DNA of 64,000 nt, from the IMG/VR virus record IMGVR_UViG_3300028091_000005, positions 19,532 to 83,531 of that record; one strand, given 5' to 3'. This document shows, in pieces, positions 22,978 through 31,040 of this stretch. The notes beneath the pieces were generated by a model. The model saw only the letters and a program-made list of their open reading frames with translations, was not told where the DNA came from and ran no database searches. Position numbers and translations under genes: made by a program. This DNA comes from a virus. Numbering within the stretch: the first letter of the stretch is position 1; each line of letters begins with the position of its first letter.

Positions 22978-22999
22978 CCATATTCCTTACTCTAAAGTC

Positions 23000-23028
23000 T
23001 TGCTAAATCAACCTAACTAGTGTAGAAT
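23000..23028 (+). promoter_or_regulatory. Sigma-70-like promoter 7 nt before the primase start
   Basis: TTGCTA (23000-23005) and TAGAAT (23023-23028) are spaced 17 bp. The start codon follows 7 nt after the -10, so the mRNA should begin at or next to the ATG. No Shine-Dalgarno sequence is present before the ATG. Confidence 0.55.
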
Positions 23029-23035
23029 ATACACT

Positions 23036-24103
23036 ATGTATTCTGCCATTCAGGACTATGTCCTACAACATCTTCCTTTTAGAAAAAAAACCAGCCAGAG
23101 TGGCTGGATAAGCTTTGATGCTCCTTGCTGTGTGTATCGTGGAGAAAGTGCAGATACACGCAGTCGCGGTGGTATAAAAACCACTCCGGAAGGTGGCGTC
23201 AGTTATCATTGTTTTAACTGTTCTTACACAGCCAGCTACCAGCCTGGCAGATCTCTTAGTTATAAATTTAGAAGATTACTTAAATGGTTGGGCACAGATG
23301 ATCTAGAAATACAACGTCTTGCAATAGAAGCAACTAGATATCGTAGCTTAATTGATCCCAGCGCACTCGCAGTGCAAGAAGAAAATACTGCCATAACTTT
23401 TGAGTCAAGAGAACTTCCCGAGCAGTCCAGGGACATTGTAGAACTAGCCACACATTATACTCTCGCAGACTATAAACATATACCCGAAGAGTACCACAGT
23501 GTGGTAAAGTATATAATGGATGACCGCAAGATAGATACAAGTAAATATAACTTCCGGTGGACTCCTGAAGTAGCTTATAATCTACATAAACGTGTGATTA
23601 TTCCTTTTTACTATCAGGGAAATATAGTGGGCTACACAGCTCGCGCTGTAATAGATGATGTAAAGCCCAAGTATAGAAGTAGCCATCCAGCAGATTTTGT
23701 TTTTAACCTGGATAGACAGACAGCGGATAAAAAATTTGTCATAGTCTGTGAAGGACCTTTTGATGCTATGAGTATAGATGGTGTGGCAATATTGACCAAT
23801 GAAGTAAGTAAACAGCAGGCTGAACTTATAGAAAATCTAGAAAGAGAAATCATCGTAGTTCCTGATTTTGATGTCAAGCCTCATCCCAAGTCCGGCAAAA
23901 AAATCTGGGCTGGACAACGATTAGTGGACCAAGCCCTTGAACTAGGTTGGTCAGTAAGTTTCCCAGTCTGGCGGGAAACCTGCAAGGATATAAATGAAGC
24001 GGTTGTAAAATATGGTCAGCTATTTGTACTCAAGTCCATACTGGATGCTTGTGAAACAAGTAGAATTAAAATAGAATTACTAAAACGTGGAGTAGTGCAT
24101 TAA
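23036..24103 (+). CDS. 61: DNA primase (T4 gp61-like)
   Basis: The 355-residue size is close to T4 gp61. An N-terminal zinc-binding region has C31, C32, C59 and C62 in the APCCVYRG...YHCFNCSY context. The Toprim catalytic core follows, with the conserved Glu in KFVIVCEGPFDAMSID and the Asp pair in VVPDFDV. The protein makes RNA primers for lagging-strand synthesis and works with the gp41 helicase, whose ATG overlaps its last base. The probable promoter is unusually close to the start codon. Confidence 0.93.
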   Translation: MYSAIQDYVLQHLPFRKKTSQSGWISFDAPCCVYRGESADTRSRGGIKTTPEGGVSYHCFNCSYTASYQPGRSLSYKFRRLLKWLGTDDLEIQRLAIEATRYRSLIDPSALAVQEENTAITFESRELPEQSRDIVELATHYTLADYKHIPEEYHSVVKYIMDDRKIDTSKYNFRWTPEVAYNLHKRVIIPFYYQGNIVGYTARAVIDDVKPKYRSSHPADFVFNLDRQTADKKFVIVCEGPFDAMSIDGVAILTNEVSKQQAELIENLEREIIVVPDFDVKPHPKSGKKIWAGQRLVDQALELGWSVSFPVWRETCKDINEAVVKYGQLFVLKSILDACETSRIKIELLKRGVVH

Positions 24104-25518
24104 TGGCAAAAGATTATAATACAGAAACACAGAAGTTATTTTTAGAAATAATGATCACTGATCCTGAAATGTATGTCAGGATTCAGAATATCTACAATAA
24201 TGAAAACTTTGATCGAGCTCTTAAGGATGCGGCTAAATTTATCAGCCAGCATAGTAACGATTATAAAAGTTTACCTAGTAGAGAACAAGTACAGGCAGTG
24301 ACCGGCGTTGAGCTAAGAGTCATTGACAATCTTGATGATGGTACTAGAGAATGGTTCCTAAAGGAGTTTGAAGGCTTTAGTCGTCGACGTGAACTGGAAC
24401 GTGCTATCTTGAAATCTGCAGATATGATAGAAAAGGGCGAGTATGATCCCGTGGAAAACATTATCAAAAATGCAGTGCAGATTGGACTTACCCGAGATAT
24501 GGGCACAGACTACTTTGCCAATCCCAGTGAACGTATTAATAGATACTTTAACAGTGGCGGACAGGTCAGCACAGGATGGCCACAACTAGATAAAGTACTC
24601 TATGGTGGATTTAGTCGAGGAGAGCTTAACATATTTGCCGGTGGGTCAGGATCAGGTAAATCACTGGTTATGATGAACATAGCTCTAAGCTGGCTACAGA
24701 TGGGACTGAGTGGTGTCTATATCAGTCTAGAACTTAGTGAAGAGCTTTGTGGCTTGAGAACAGATGCTATGTTAACTGGTACAAGTACCAAGGACATACG
24801 TCGAGACGTAGAAAACACAGAACTTAAAATTAGGCTGGTGAGTAAAAAGTCTGGTAAGTATCGCATCAAGGCACTGCCCGCACAAAGCAACATCAACGAT
24901 ATAAGAAGTTTCCTCAAGGAATATCAGATACAGACTGGCAACGCAGTGGACTTTGTGATGATCGACTATTTAGATTTGTTGATGCCAGTAAGTGCTAAGG
25001 TCAGTCCCAATGACTTGTTTATTAAAGACAAGTATGTATCTGAAGAATTGCGCAACCTAGCCAAGGAACTTAATGTACTAATGGTCACAGCAAGTCAGCT
25101 AAACCGTAGTGCTGTGGAAGAAGTAGAATTTGACCACAGTCATATTTCGGGTGGTATCAGTAAAATTAACACAGCAGATAATGTATTTGGTATTTTTACT
25201 AGTCGTCAGATGCGCGAGCGAGGCCGTTACCAGATACAGTGTATGAAGAGTCGTAGTAGTACAGGGGTGGGTATGAAGATAGATCTTGATTATAATATTG
25301 AAACAATGCGTATCACTGATCCCGGGGAAGACGCTGGACCAGGTACATTGAAACCACAGGTTGGCAGTATTATGGATCAGATCAAGGCCAAGACCAACGT
25401 GGAATCTCGAGATAGTTCCAGTGCAGACGACGATAGTGGTAGCAAGGATCTTGGAGAAGCACAGAGTACCAAGCTTAAACAAATGCTGGCCAGTCTTAAA
25501 ACTTCCAAAACCCTATAA
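24103..25518 (+). CDS. 41: Replicative DNA helicase (T4 gp41/DnaB-like)
   Basis: The 471 residues match T4 gp41 in length. Residues 1-130 are a helical N-terminal domain. The RecA-like motor follows, with STGWPQLDKVLYGGFSRGE, Walker A GGSGSGKS (180-187), the ISLELSEE motif, FVMIDYLDLL as Walker B and the HISGG...ADNVFGIF region of motifs H3/H4. The C-terminal 60 residues are acidic and disordered, a likely partner-binding tail. It forms the hexameric 5'-3' helicase of the primosome. One-base overlap (TAATG) with the primase gene couples the two. Confidence 0.95.
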   Translation: MAKDYNTETQKLFLEIMITDPEMYVRIQNIYNNENFDRALKDAAKFISQHSNDYKSLPSREQVQAVTGVELRVIDNLDDGTREWFLKEFEGFSRRRELERAILKSADMIEKGEYDPVENIIKNAVQIGLTRDMGTDYFANPSERINRYFNSGGQVSTGWPQLDKVLYGGFSRGELNIFAGGSGSGKSLVMMNIALSWLQMGLSGVYISLELSEELCGLRTDAMLTGTSTKDIRRDVENTELKIRLVSKKSGKYRIKALPAQSNINDIRSFLKEYQIQTGNAVDFVMIDYLDLLMPVSAKVSPNDLFIKDKYVSEELRNLAKELNVLMVTASQLNRSAVEEVEFDHSHISGGISKINTADNVFGIFTSRQMRERGRYQIQCMKSRSSTGVGMKIDLDYNIETMRITDPGEDAGPGTLKPQVGSIMDQIKAKTNVESRDSSSADDDSGSKDLGEAQSTKLKQMLASLKTSKTL

Positions 25519-25521
25519 AAC

Positions 25522-25530
25522 ATAAATATT
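25522..25530 (+). promoter_or_regulatory. Late-type box ATAAATATT
   Basis: ATAAATATT lies between the helicase stop and the TTG start at 25549 and resembles the other late boxes. It probably starts the virion/internal-protein block 25549-27876. Confidence 0.4.
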
Positions 25531-25548
25531 ACTAATCCGGAGCTGATC

Positions 25549-25839
25549 TTGCAAAAACGCACACGTAGTATACTAGAGGAACTAGATAGCATTCGTCGAG
25601 AGCGAGATAGGGAAAGTCTAGTAGAAAGCCGCGCCAATCACGTAATACAGGGCGCAATTAATCTTATAGGTTTTATAAGAGAGAACTACGATGCTGAACA
25701 AGCGGATGAGTTAGAGCGTAGACTTTTAAACAGTATTAGATCCCAGGATCTAAGTAAGTTCAGCCGTGGTGTTAAACGAATACAAAATGAAAATAAAAGA
25801 AATAATCCTAGAGAAGACCACAGCAACACCACTGGGTAG
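25549..25839 (+). CDS. Small helical protein, 96 aa
   Basis: The start is TTG 25549, the only start before the conserved-looking N-terminus. The protein is highly charged and helical (ILEELDSIRRERDRESL...), likely coiled coil. It ends in TAG and overlaps the next gene by 53 bases. A scaffold or internal-protein role is possible from the position. Confidence 0.6.
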   Translation: MQKRTRSILEELDSIRRERDRESLVESRANHVIQGAINLIGFIRENYDAEQADELERRLLNSIRSQDLSKFSRGVKRIQNENKRNNPREDHSNTTG

Positions 25840-26506
25840 TTTAAAAAATCAACCCGGATTCGCTCAGGGTTTTATATCTGGTCTAGTGCCTGGCGCAGAT
25901 CAGGCCTTTCAGACCTCCCGTAGGAACAGAATAGCTACAGCGTCGCCCTACACTGACGCTCCCACCACCACCTCTGCTAATGCTAGTAGTAGTACAAGCA
26001 ACATAAGTCCTGAATATCAAAAAGCACAACAGCAGGCGCAGCAGTTGGCACAACGTGCAGCAGCCTATAAGCCAGCTAAACTAGGTCAGGTAAATCCTCG
26101 CCAGGATCAAGATAATACCTATGATGTTAGTTTTGCTGATGGTACAAGAGGTATTGTACGAGTGGGTTACAAAGACGAGCAGGGACGAGATGTTCCAAGT
26201 AGAATAAGCACAATAGATCCTAACACTAAAAAACCCTATAGTTATAGTTACGATAATACAACTAGAGAGTGGCGCTATGTGGGTGGTGGACCACTTACTG
26301 ATCCTGAAGAAATTAATAATTTAAACTCTATAATTCAAACTGTTGGTCAGCAGGCACAACAGATAAACACTCAGGCAGCAGCACAACAAAAACGTGCTGC
26401 TAACCTTCAAAGAGCTAGACAAAATAGAAAACAAAAAATAGCTGGTAAACAAGGCACATCTACCACAGCAGCACCAGCAACTGCTCCAGAACAAGGAACA
26501 CCATAA
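25787..26506 (+). CDS. Predicted internal/virion protein with capsid-targeting-like N-terminus, 239 aa
   Basis: The start is ATG 25787, giving MKIKEIILE. This resembles the T4 capsid-targeting peptide (basic residue at 2, hydrophobic/acidic 10-mer) and ends in an I-x-E site of the type cut by T4 gp21 prohead protease. The remainder is Gln/Ala/Thr-rich and probably disordered, with a central beta-rich domain (RQDQDNTYDVSFADGTRGIV). Neighbours with similar N-termini are at 26509 and 30066. Confidence 0.6.
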   Translation: MKIKEIILEKTTATPLGSLKNQPGFAQGFISGLVPGADQAFQTSRRNRIATASPYTDAPTTTSANASSSTSNISPEYQKAQQQAQQLAQRAAAYKPAKLGQVNPRQDQDNTYDVSFADGTRGIVRVGYKDEQGRDVPSRISTIDPNTKKPYSYSYDNTTREWRYVGGGPLTDPEEINNLNSIIQTVGQQAQQINTQAAAQQKRAANLQRARQNRKQKIAGKQGTSTTAAPATAPEQGTP

Positions 26507-26508
26507 CA

Positions 26509-27876
26509 ATGCGACTTTTTGAAATTAAAAATACACAACCTACTTGGAGACGCCTCAACGAGTCTGACGAGAAAGCAACACACTTAGAACATCTTGAAGA
26601 TGAAATTTTTAACAAGGGTTATGTGGGTGCTCTAGAAGCTTTCAACTACATAGAAGGTCTAAAACAGATGTTGACCAAGGAAGGCACAGGAGAAAATACT
26701 CGTGTTACTGTTAAGTGGGACGGTAGTCCAGCCATACACTGTGGTATAGATCCAGAAGACAATACATTTTTTATAGGTACAAAAAGTGTTTTTAGTAAGG
26801 CTGCTAAACTTTGTAAAAGCAACAAAGATATAGATAACTGGTATGGGGATGTTCCTGAACTTGCAGCTACACTCAAAGCTTGTTTGCAGTATCTTCCCAA
26901 GCTAGGTATCAAGGATGTTATTAAAGGCGATCTATTGTTTGTGCGTGGTACTAATAGAGATCTAGTAGAACAAGAAATTAATGGAAGACGTTATCTAACC
27001 TTTACACCTAACACTATTACCTATGCAGTGGATATGGAAAATCAGGCCGCCCTGGCAAAACAGATGCAGGCAGCTAAACTGGGTATTGTGTTCCATACAG
27101 TCTACCAGTGGACTCCACCTACTCCAGAAGATCAACAGGAAAGACAGGAGCAAGGGAAAGAACCCCTAAGTGATACTCCCAATCTACCTGATATGAAGGC
27201 GCATTTTAGATTTAATCCAAGCAGCCTAGAACACATACGTGATGTCTGGTGGGACGATGCCTATTACGAAGATATGACAGGTATTGCCACACTAACACCG
27301 CAGGAAGCTCGCCGTGTGGAATCACAGCTTAATCGTGTTGCTGTAATTTTTAGCAAGGTTGACCCTGCAGTATTTGATAGATTCCTTGGTGCAGGAAATA
27401 ATAAAACCAGCGATTTTGTTACCTATATTAAACCTTTTATCAACACCAAGGTACAGCAGGGCGAAACACAGGTGGGAAGTGCTATAGAGTTCTTAAAGGA
27501 ATTCCAGGACTATGTAGAACAAAAAATGCAAGCAGAAATAGCCAAACTTAAAGGCGGGCCTGAAAGTCAAGCAGCACAGGATAGACTGGAACGTGTGGAA
27601 GCTATCAAAAAGTTTATAGCAGATAATAGTAACACATTATTAAGCATACTAGCACTGTATAAAAAAGCAGTGGAGTTGAAGTTGTTTTTTGTAAAGAAAC
27701 TACAGATGATAGAAAGCACTGTGGGGACATTTATCAAAACGGAAAGCGGCTATAAAGTAACCAAGCCCGAGGGATTTGTGGCTGTAGGCGGCGATGGCCA
27801 GGTAGTTAAACTTATTGATCGTCTGGAATTTAGCAGAGAGAATTTCCAGAAAAGTCGCAATAGAAATCCTGCCTAA
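26509..27876 (+). CDS. DUF6267-like protein with nucleotidyltransferase/ligase-like motifs
   Basis: The 455-residue protein begins MRLFEIKNTQPTWRRLNE, a capsid-targeting-like leader with an L-x-E site. It then shows motifs reminiscent of ATP-dependent DNA/RNA ligases: VTVKWDGSPAIHCG has K69 in a KxDG motif, FIGTKSVF resembles motif III, and KGDLLFVRG resembles motif IV. The C-terminal 150 residues are helical with coiled-coil potential. If active it would adenylylate itself at K69. It may be an internal protein delivered with the DNA. The functional call is by motif only. Confidence 0.55.
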   Translation: MRLFEIKNTQPTWRRLNESDEKATHLEHLEDEIFNKGYVGALEAFNYIEGLKQMLTKEGTGENTRVTVKWDGSPAIHCGIDPEDNTFFIGTKSVFSKAAKLCKSNKDIDNWYGDVPELAATLKACLQYLPKLGIKDVIKGDLLFVRGTNRDLVEQEINGRRYLTFTPNTITYAVDMENQAALAKQMQAAKLGIVFHTVYQWTPPTPEDQQERQEQGKEPLSDTPNLPDMKAHFRFNPSSLEHIRDVWWDDAYYEDMTGIATLTPQEARRVESQLNRVAVIFSKVDPAVFDRFLGAGNNKTSDFVTYIKPFINTKVQQGETQVGSAIEFLKEFQDYVEQKMQAEIAKLKGGPESQAAQDRLERVEAIKKFIADNSNTLLSILALYKKAVELKLFFVKKLQMIESTVGTFIKTESGYKVTKPEGFVAVGGDGQVVKLIDRLEFSRENFQKSRNRNPA

Positions 27877-27900
27877 TTCCAAGATAATTAATACATTTGG

Positions 27901-27909
27901 TATAAATAA
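27901..27909 (+). promoter_or_regulatory. Late promoter TATAAATAA
   Basis: A consensus late box lies 42 nt before ATG 27950. The intervening leader contains the palindrome TGCGCAGTGCGCA and an AAAGGA ribosome site. Confidence 0.6.
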
Positions 27910-27949
27910 TGATATGCGCAGTGCGCAGAATTTTTAAAGGAACAAGAAA

Positions 27950-28333
27950 ATGCCAGTATTTACAAGAACCAATGGTGGTGCTAGTCCAGTAACTAACACA
28001 GCTAATGCAGCCATTAGCAATCAAGACTCACAAGCAGTTATTATCTCTACCGGTATCGGTAAGCCAGTTCAGGCTTTTGGTGTTAATGCTAATGCAAGTA
28101 TTGCTACAGCATTTGGCGCAGGCGAAGCAATTGAAGTTGCACTAAGAGCTATCTCTAGTCGCGCTACTATCCTAGCCTATCAGGTAGACAGCCCTCTACT
28201 AAGTGTATTAGTAGAAGAAAGTGATTGGACAACCAGCACTCTACAGTCCAACATTAATGCAGCACTAACAGGTGCAAGTATTAATATTTCTACTACTGTA
28301 ACCAACGTAGGTATGAAACTACAACTTTCCTAA
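27950..28333 (+). CDS. Virion structural protein (predicted), 127 aa
   Basis: The small protein is rich in Ala, Ser, Asn, Thr and Val with long beta-prone or small-residue stretches, like the decoration or fibre-associated proteins of aquatic T4-like phages. It stands alone between a consensus late promoter and a strong terminator, so it is probably made in high amounts. A head decoration protein is one candidate, but nothing proves it. Confidence 0.6.
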   Translation: MPVFTRTNGGASPVTNTANAAISNQDSQAVIISTGIGKPVQAFGVNANASIATAFGAGEAIEVALRAISSRATILAYQVDSPLLSVLVEESDWTTSTLQSNINAALTGASINISTTVTNVGMKLQLS

Positions 28334-28359
28334 TATCTAGGTAAGTATAAAAGAAGTCA

Positions 28360-28390
28360 AATAAGGCAACCTAGGTTGCCTTATTTTTTA
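28360..28390 (+). terminator. Strong Rho-independent terminator
   Basis: AATAAGGCAACC (28360-28371) pairs perfectly with GGTTGCCTTATT (28374-28385) around a TA turn and continues into a T run. The symmetric A and T tracts could make it work in both directions. Confidence 0.92.
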
Positions 28391-28407
28391 CTAAAATTTT
28401 GCAGTTA

Positions 28408-28416
28408 CTAAATACA
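28408..28416 (+). promoter_or_regulatory. Late-type box CTAAATACA
   Basis: CTAAATAC follows the terminator and precedes the gene at 28439 by 23 nt. The same 8-mer occurs at 33805 and 46918, each just upstream of a virion gene. Confidence 0.5.
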
Positions 28417-28438
28417 GGGTCAGTAAAATATTAATAAA

Positions 28439-28699
28439 ATGAGCTCTACAGACATAGAAAAAGAAAACCTAGAAGCGCACGTTGAACTCTGCGCTGAACG
28501 TTATAAGCAACTGGAAAGCAGAATTGCGGGAATAGACAAACGTTTGGAAAACGTAGAAGAACATCTGGTGGCTATACGTGATACTATTTCACACAAATCC
28601 AGTAATACTGATAAACAGTTCATAACGATTGGCACAAGTGTACTGGGCATCTTACTAACAGCAGTAATAGGACTTTTAGTACATCTAGCCACCAAATGA
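28439..28699 (+). CDS. Coiled-coil single-TM protein, XhlA-like
   Basis: Residues about 5-50 form a heptad-rich coiled coil, and residues 62-84 are one transmembrane segment (FITIGTSVLGILLTAVIGLLV) ending with a lysine. This is the layout of haemolysin XhlA-like proteins, which sit in the inner membrane and assist holins. It is far from the SleB endolysin gene, so a structural membrane role is also possible. Its stop overlaps the next ATG. Confidence 0.6.
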   Translation: MSSTDIEKENLEAHVELCAERYKQLESRIAGIDKRLENVEEHLVAIRDTISHKSSNTDKQFITIGTSVLGILLTAVIGLLVHLATK

Positions 28700-28941
28700 A
28701 AATAACTGAAATCCTTAAAGCCAATACAAAATTGCACGTAGCTCTCAACAACGAAGAAGCAGAGCTACTCAAGGAACTTAGAACCAAGGAATCAATTTTA
28801 AAGTCAGATCTGTCGGAGAGACAACAGTTGATAGCCAATCAACTTGTAAATAAAGATCTACTATTGAGAATCAATGACAACAACCAAATCATTTACAAAC
28901 AACCAACTAGGGCAGATCATAATAGATCTAGCACTAGATAA
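28696..28941 (+). CDS. Small hypothetical protein, 81 aa
   Basis: A charged helical protein starting MKITEILKANTKLH, reminiscent of the targeting-like N-termini at 25787 and 26509. It overlaps the preceding stop and the next gene by 68 bases. No family is recognised. Confidence 0.6.
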   Translation: MKITEILKANTKLHVALNNEEAELLKELRTKESILKSDLSERQQLIANQLVNKDLLLRINDNNQIIYKQPTRADHNRSSTR

Positions 28942-29398
28942 AATAAAAAACTGGACCAAGCAAGAGTATAGACGTATAAGATCACGGTCCCGTGTACCAC
29001 TTTGCATAGAAATAAACAAAAATACCTGGACTATAGGCAATTTTGTAATAAGACATCAAGGCACTCATATCTACCGTGTGGATACAACAGGGGTTAAAGT
29101 GCATATTTTTTACAGTAGGGCCGCTGCAATTTTCTACTGTGCTCTGACTACACTAAATCAGTTTAGACTAGCTGATAAGATACTTTATGCAGATCAGGAA
29201 ACTGCTAGACGCTACGAAGATACAGAATTTTATAGAGAAAAGCTAAACAATAGAACAACAAATCTAGATGATTTTAAAAAGCTGCTTTATACTACTAGAT
29301 ATCACGAATCCAAGCTTTCACTAGCTAATGCTAAACGAGAACTGGAAGAAAGTTTGGAAAGTGCTAAATACATTAAAATCTGGGAAGACCTATTATGA
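28874..29398 (+). CDS. Hypothetical protein, 174 aa
   Basis: A basic, Tyr/Arg-rich alpha/beta protein with a central beta segment (LCIEINKNTWTIGNFVIRH) and a long C-terminal helix. The start at 28874 lies deep inside the preceding gene, but no later methionine leaves a sensible N-terminus. It is coupled to the next gene by an ATGA overlap. It may be a head or neck protein by position, with no motif support. Confidence 0.6.
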   Translation: MTTTKSFTNNQLGQIIIDLALDKIKNWTKQEYRRIRSRSRVPLCIEINKNTWTIGNFVIRHQGTHIYRVDTTGVKVHIFYSRAAAIFYCALTTLNQFRLADKILYADQETARRYEDTEFYREKLNNRTTNLDDFKKLLYTTRYHESKLSLANAKRELEESLESAKYIKIWEDLL

Positions 29399-30066
29399 AC
29401 TTAAAAGAACTAACACCACAAAAAACCAAGAAATTAAACCGCGTGATGGAAAGCCGTTTCGGGTTTAAAATTGACTACGATAAACTAGACTACGCCAAGG
29501 CCCAGCGTCTCAAGCTAGCCCTGGACGAGGGCCTAGACCGCATACGTCGCAGTGCTGCTATACACAGCGCCGAACGTGATCCTCAGTATATGGAAATGCT
29601 TATGGTTCGTGAAGGACTTACAGAGTGGATCAAACAACAGGATGTGCTACTAGAAGGTGAACTAGAAAGTGCAGAAGCAGTATTAGCAGCCAAGGATATG
29701 GTTGATAGTATTCAGGATATGATCACAGATGCTAGCAAGATGTTAAATGAGCAATTACCTCCCTTACTAGATACTATTAAGGATCAAATCGGTACAGCTC
29801 AGGCTGACGGCTTTAAGAACAAGGCACAGGAAGCATTAAACAATTTACTTACAGTTTTAAACTCTACAAGAGAGTCATTAGACAGTGGCGCTAGACAATT
29901 AGCTGGTGAGGAAGCTCCTATGAATGAACCACTGGGACCAAGTCCTGAGTCCAGCCCGGAGCCTGAAGTAAGTGACCTAGATCAAGAAGAAGAACCACAA
30001 GATGATTTCGCAGCCAGCGCAGCAGCAGTGGGCGGTAACGAGCCTCTAGGTCGTGAGCGTAGATAA
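29395..30066 (+). CDS. Predicted prohead core/scaffold-like protein, 223 aa
   Basis: The first 160 residues are almost entirely helical and charged. The last 60 form an acidic, Pro/Glu/Ser-rich disordered tail (PSPESSPEPEVSDLDQEEEPQ). A helical body with an acidic tail is typical of T4-like prohead core scaffolds, but the identity cannot be proved from sequence. It begins MNLKELTPQ and overlaps the next gene by one base (TAATG). Confidence 0.55.
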   Translation: MNLKELTPQKTKKLNRVMESRFGFKIDYDKLDYAKAQRLKLALDEGLDRIRRSAAIHSAERDPQYMEMLMVREGLTEWIKQQDVLLEGELESAEAVLAAKDMVDSIQDMITDASKMLNEQLPPLLDTIKDQIGTAQADGFKNKAQEALNNLLTVLNSTRESLDSGARQLAGEEAPMNEPLGPSPESSPEPEVSDLDQEEEPQDDFAASAAAVGGNEPLGRERR

Positions 30067-30554
30067 TGCGTCTTAAAGAGTTTGTCAGCGAGCAGGCGCC
30101 CTTGGCGCCTCCTGCACCCCCTCTTGATATGCAACCAATGGGTTTGGAACAGCCGGGTCAGGCCTCTCCAACGAGTCCAATGAGCAAAGCAGAACTCAAA
30201 CATAAACAACTTCACAAACAAGAGCTCGCTAAAAAAGATATGCCTGCTGTGGCAGCTCTAGCACAGATTCAGCAAAGAATTATAAAAAATAAAATGGAAC
30301 CCAGAATGGACATTGATGCCGTTCTGGATCAACTGGGCAATGCCCTACGCACTGATAGTTTTACTGCTGATGCGTTAAGGGATCTAAATGACAGAAATCC
30401 CGCTGTAAAAAATGTAGTCAAAAATATTGAACCAGACACGGTTACATTCAAAACCAATGATACTGACAATCTATCTAGTGCTAATATGCCAGATAATTCT
30501 CAGCAAACTGTCAGTGCAATGGCCAACAAAGCAGTAAAACGTAGACAAAAATAA
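30066..30554 (+). CDS. Predicted internal/core protein with capsid-targeting-like N-terminus, 162 aa
   Basis: The N-terminus MRLKEFVSEQAP closely parallels the T4 capsid-targeting peptide (MKTYQEFIAE type) with a hydrophobic-x-E site at residue 9. It is followed by a Pro/Ala linker and a charged helical domain. In T4 such peptides direct internal proteins into the prohead and are removed by gp21. It follows the scaffold-like gene directly. Confidence 0.55.
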   Translation: MRLKEFVSEQAPLAPPAPPLDMQPMGLEQPGQASPTSPMSKAELKHKQLHKQELAKKDMPAVAALAQIQQRIIKNKMEPRMDIDAVLDQLGNALRTDSFTADALRDLNDRNPAVKNVVKNIEPDTVTFKTNDTDNLSSANMPDNSQQTVSAMANKAVKRRQK

Positions 30555-30569
30555 AAACACTCTTTTTAC

Positions 30570-30635
30570 TTTACAATAGGCCCAAAATAGTATAGACTAG
30601 GCCAAAGTTTCAGCGACTCATTTTTACATTAAATA
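30570..30635 (+). promoter_or_regulatory. Promoter region of the iscU operon
   Basis: TTTACA (30570-30575) and TAGACT (30593-30598) are spaced 17 bp. A late-type TTAAATA box follows at 30629-30635, and AGGAG precedes ATG 30654. The iscU-rSAM-iscA operon may be read both early and late. Confidence 0.45.
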
Positions 30636-30653
30636 TAGATATAGGAGACAAGA

Positions 30654-31040
30654 ATGGCATATTCGGATCAGGTAGTAGATCATTACGAAAATCCAAGAAA
30701 TGTAGGTAAATTAGATAAAAATGACCCAGCAGTGGGAACTGGTCTAGTAGGCGCACCTGCCTGTGGAGATGTTTTACAATTGCAAATTAAGGTAGAAGAT
30801 GACATTATTACAGATGCCAAATTTAAGACTTATGGTTGCGGTTCAGCGATCGCATCTTCGTCGCTTGTCACTACGTGGCTTAAAGGAAAGAGTATTAACG
30901 AGGCGGCAGCGATTAAGAATACCGATATTGCGGAAGAACTCGCGTTACCTCCAGTCAAAATCCACTGTTCCATATTGGCGGAAGATGCAATTAAAGCGGC
31001 CCTAGCAGACTATAAAAGTAAACATTTAGCAGATCAATGA
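30654..31040 (+). CDS. iscU: IscU Fe-S cluster scaffold
   Basis: The 128 residues match bacterial IscU in length. All key residues are present: C37 in GAPACGDV with D39, C62 in TYGCGSAIASSS, and C105 in KIHCSILAEDAI. The LPPVK peptide (residues 98-102) that HscA-type chaperones recognise is also intact. IscU receives sulphur from a cysteine desulphurase and builds [2Fe-2S] clusters. No phage IscS is visible, so host IscS would be needed. Its stop overlaps the radical SAM start. Confidence 0.95.
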   Translation: MAYSDQVVDHYENPRNVGKLDKNDPAVGTGLVGAPACGDVLQLQIKVEDDIITDAKFKTYGCGSAIASSSLVTTWLKGKSINEAAAIKNTDIAEELALPPVKIHCSILAEDAIKAALADYKSKHLADQ

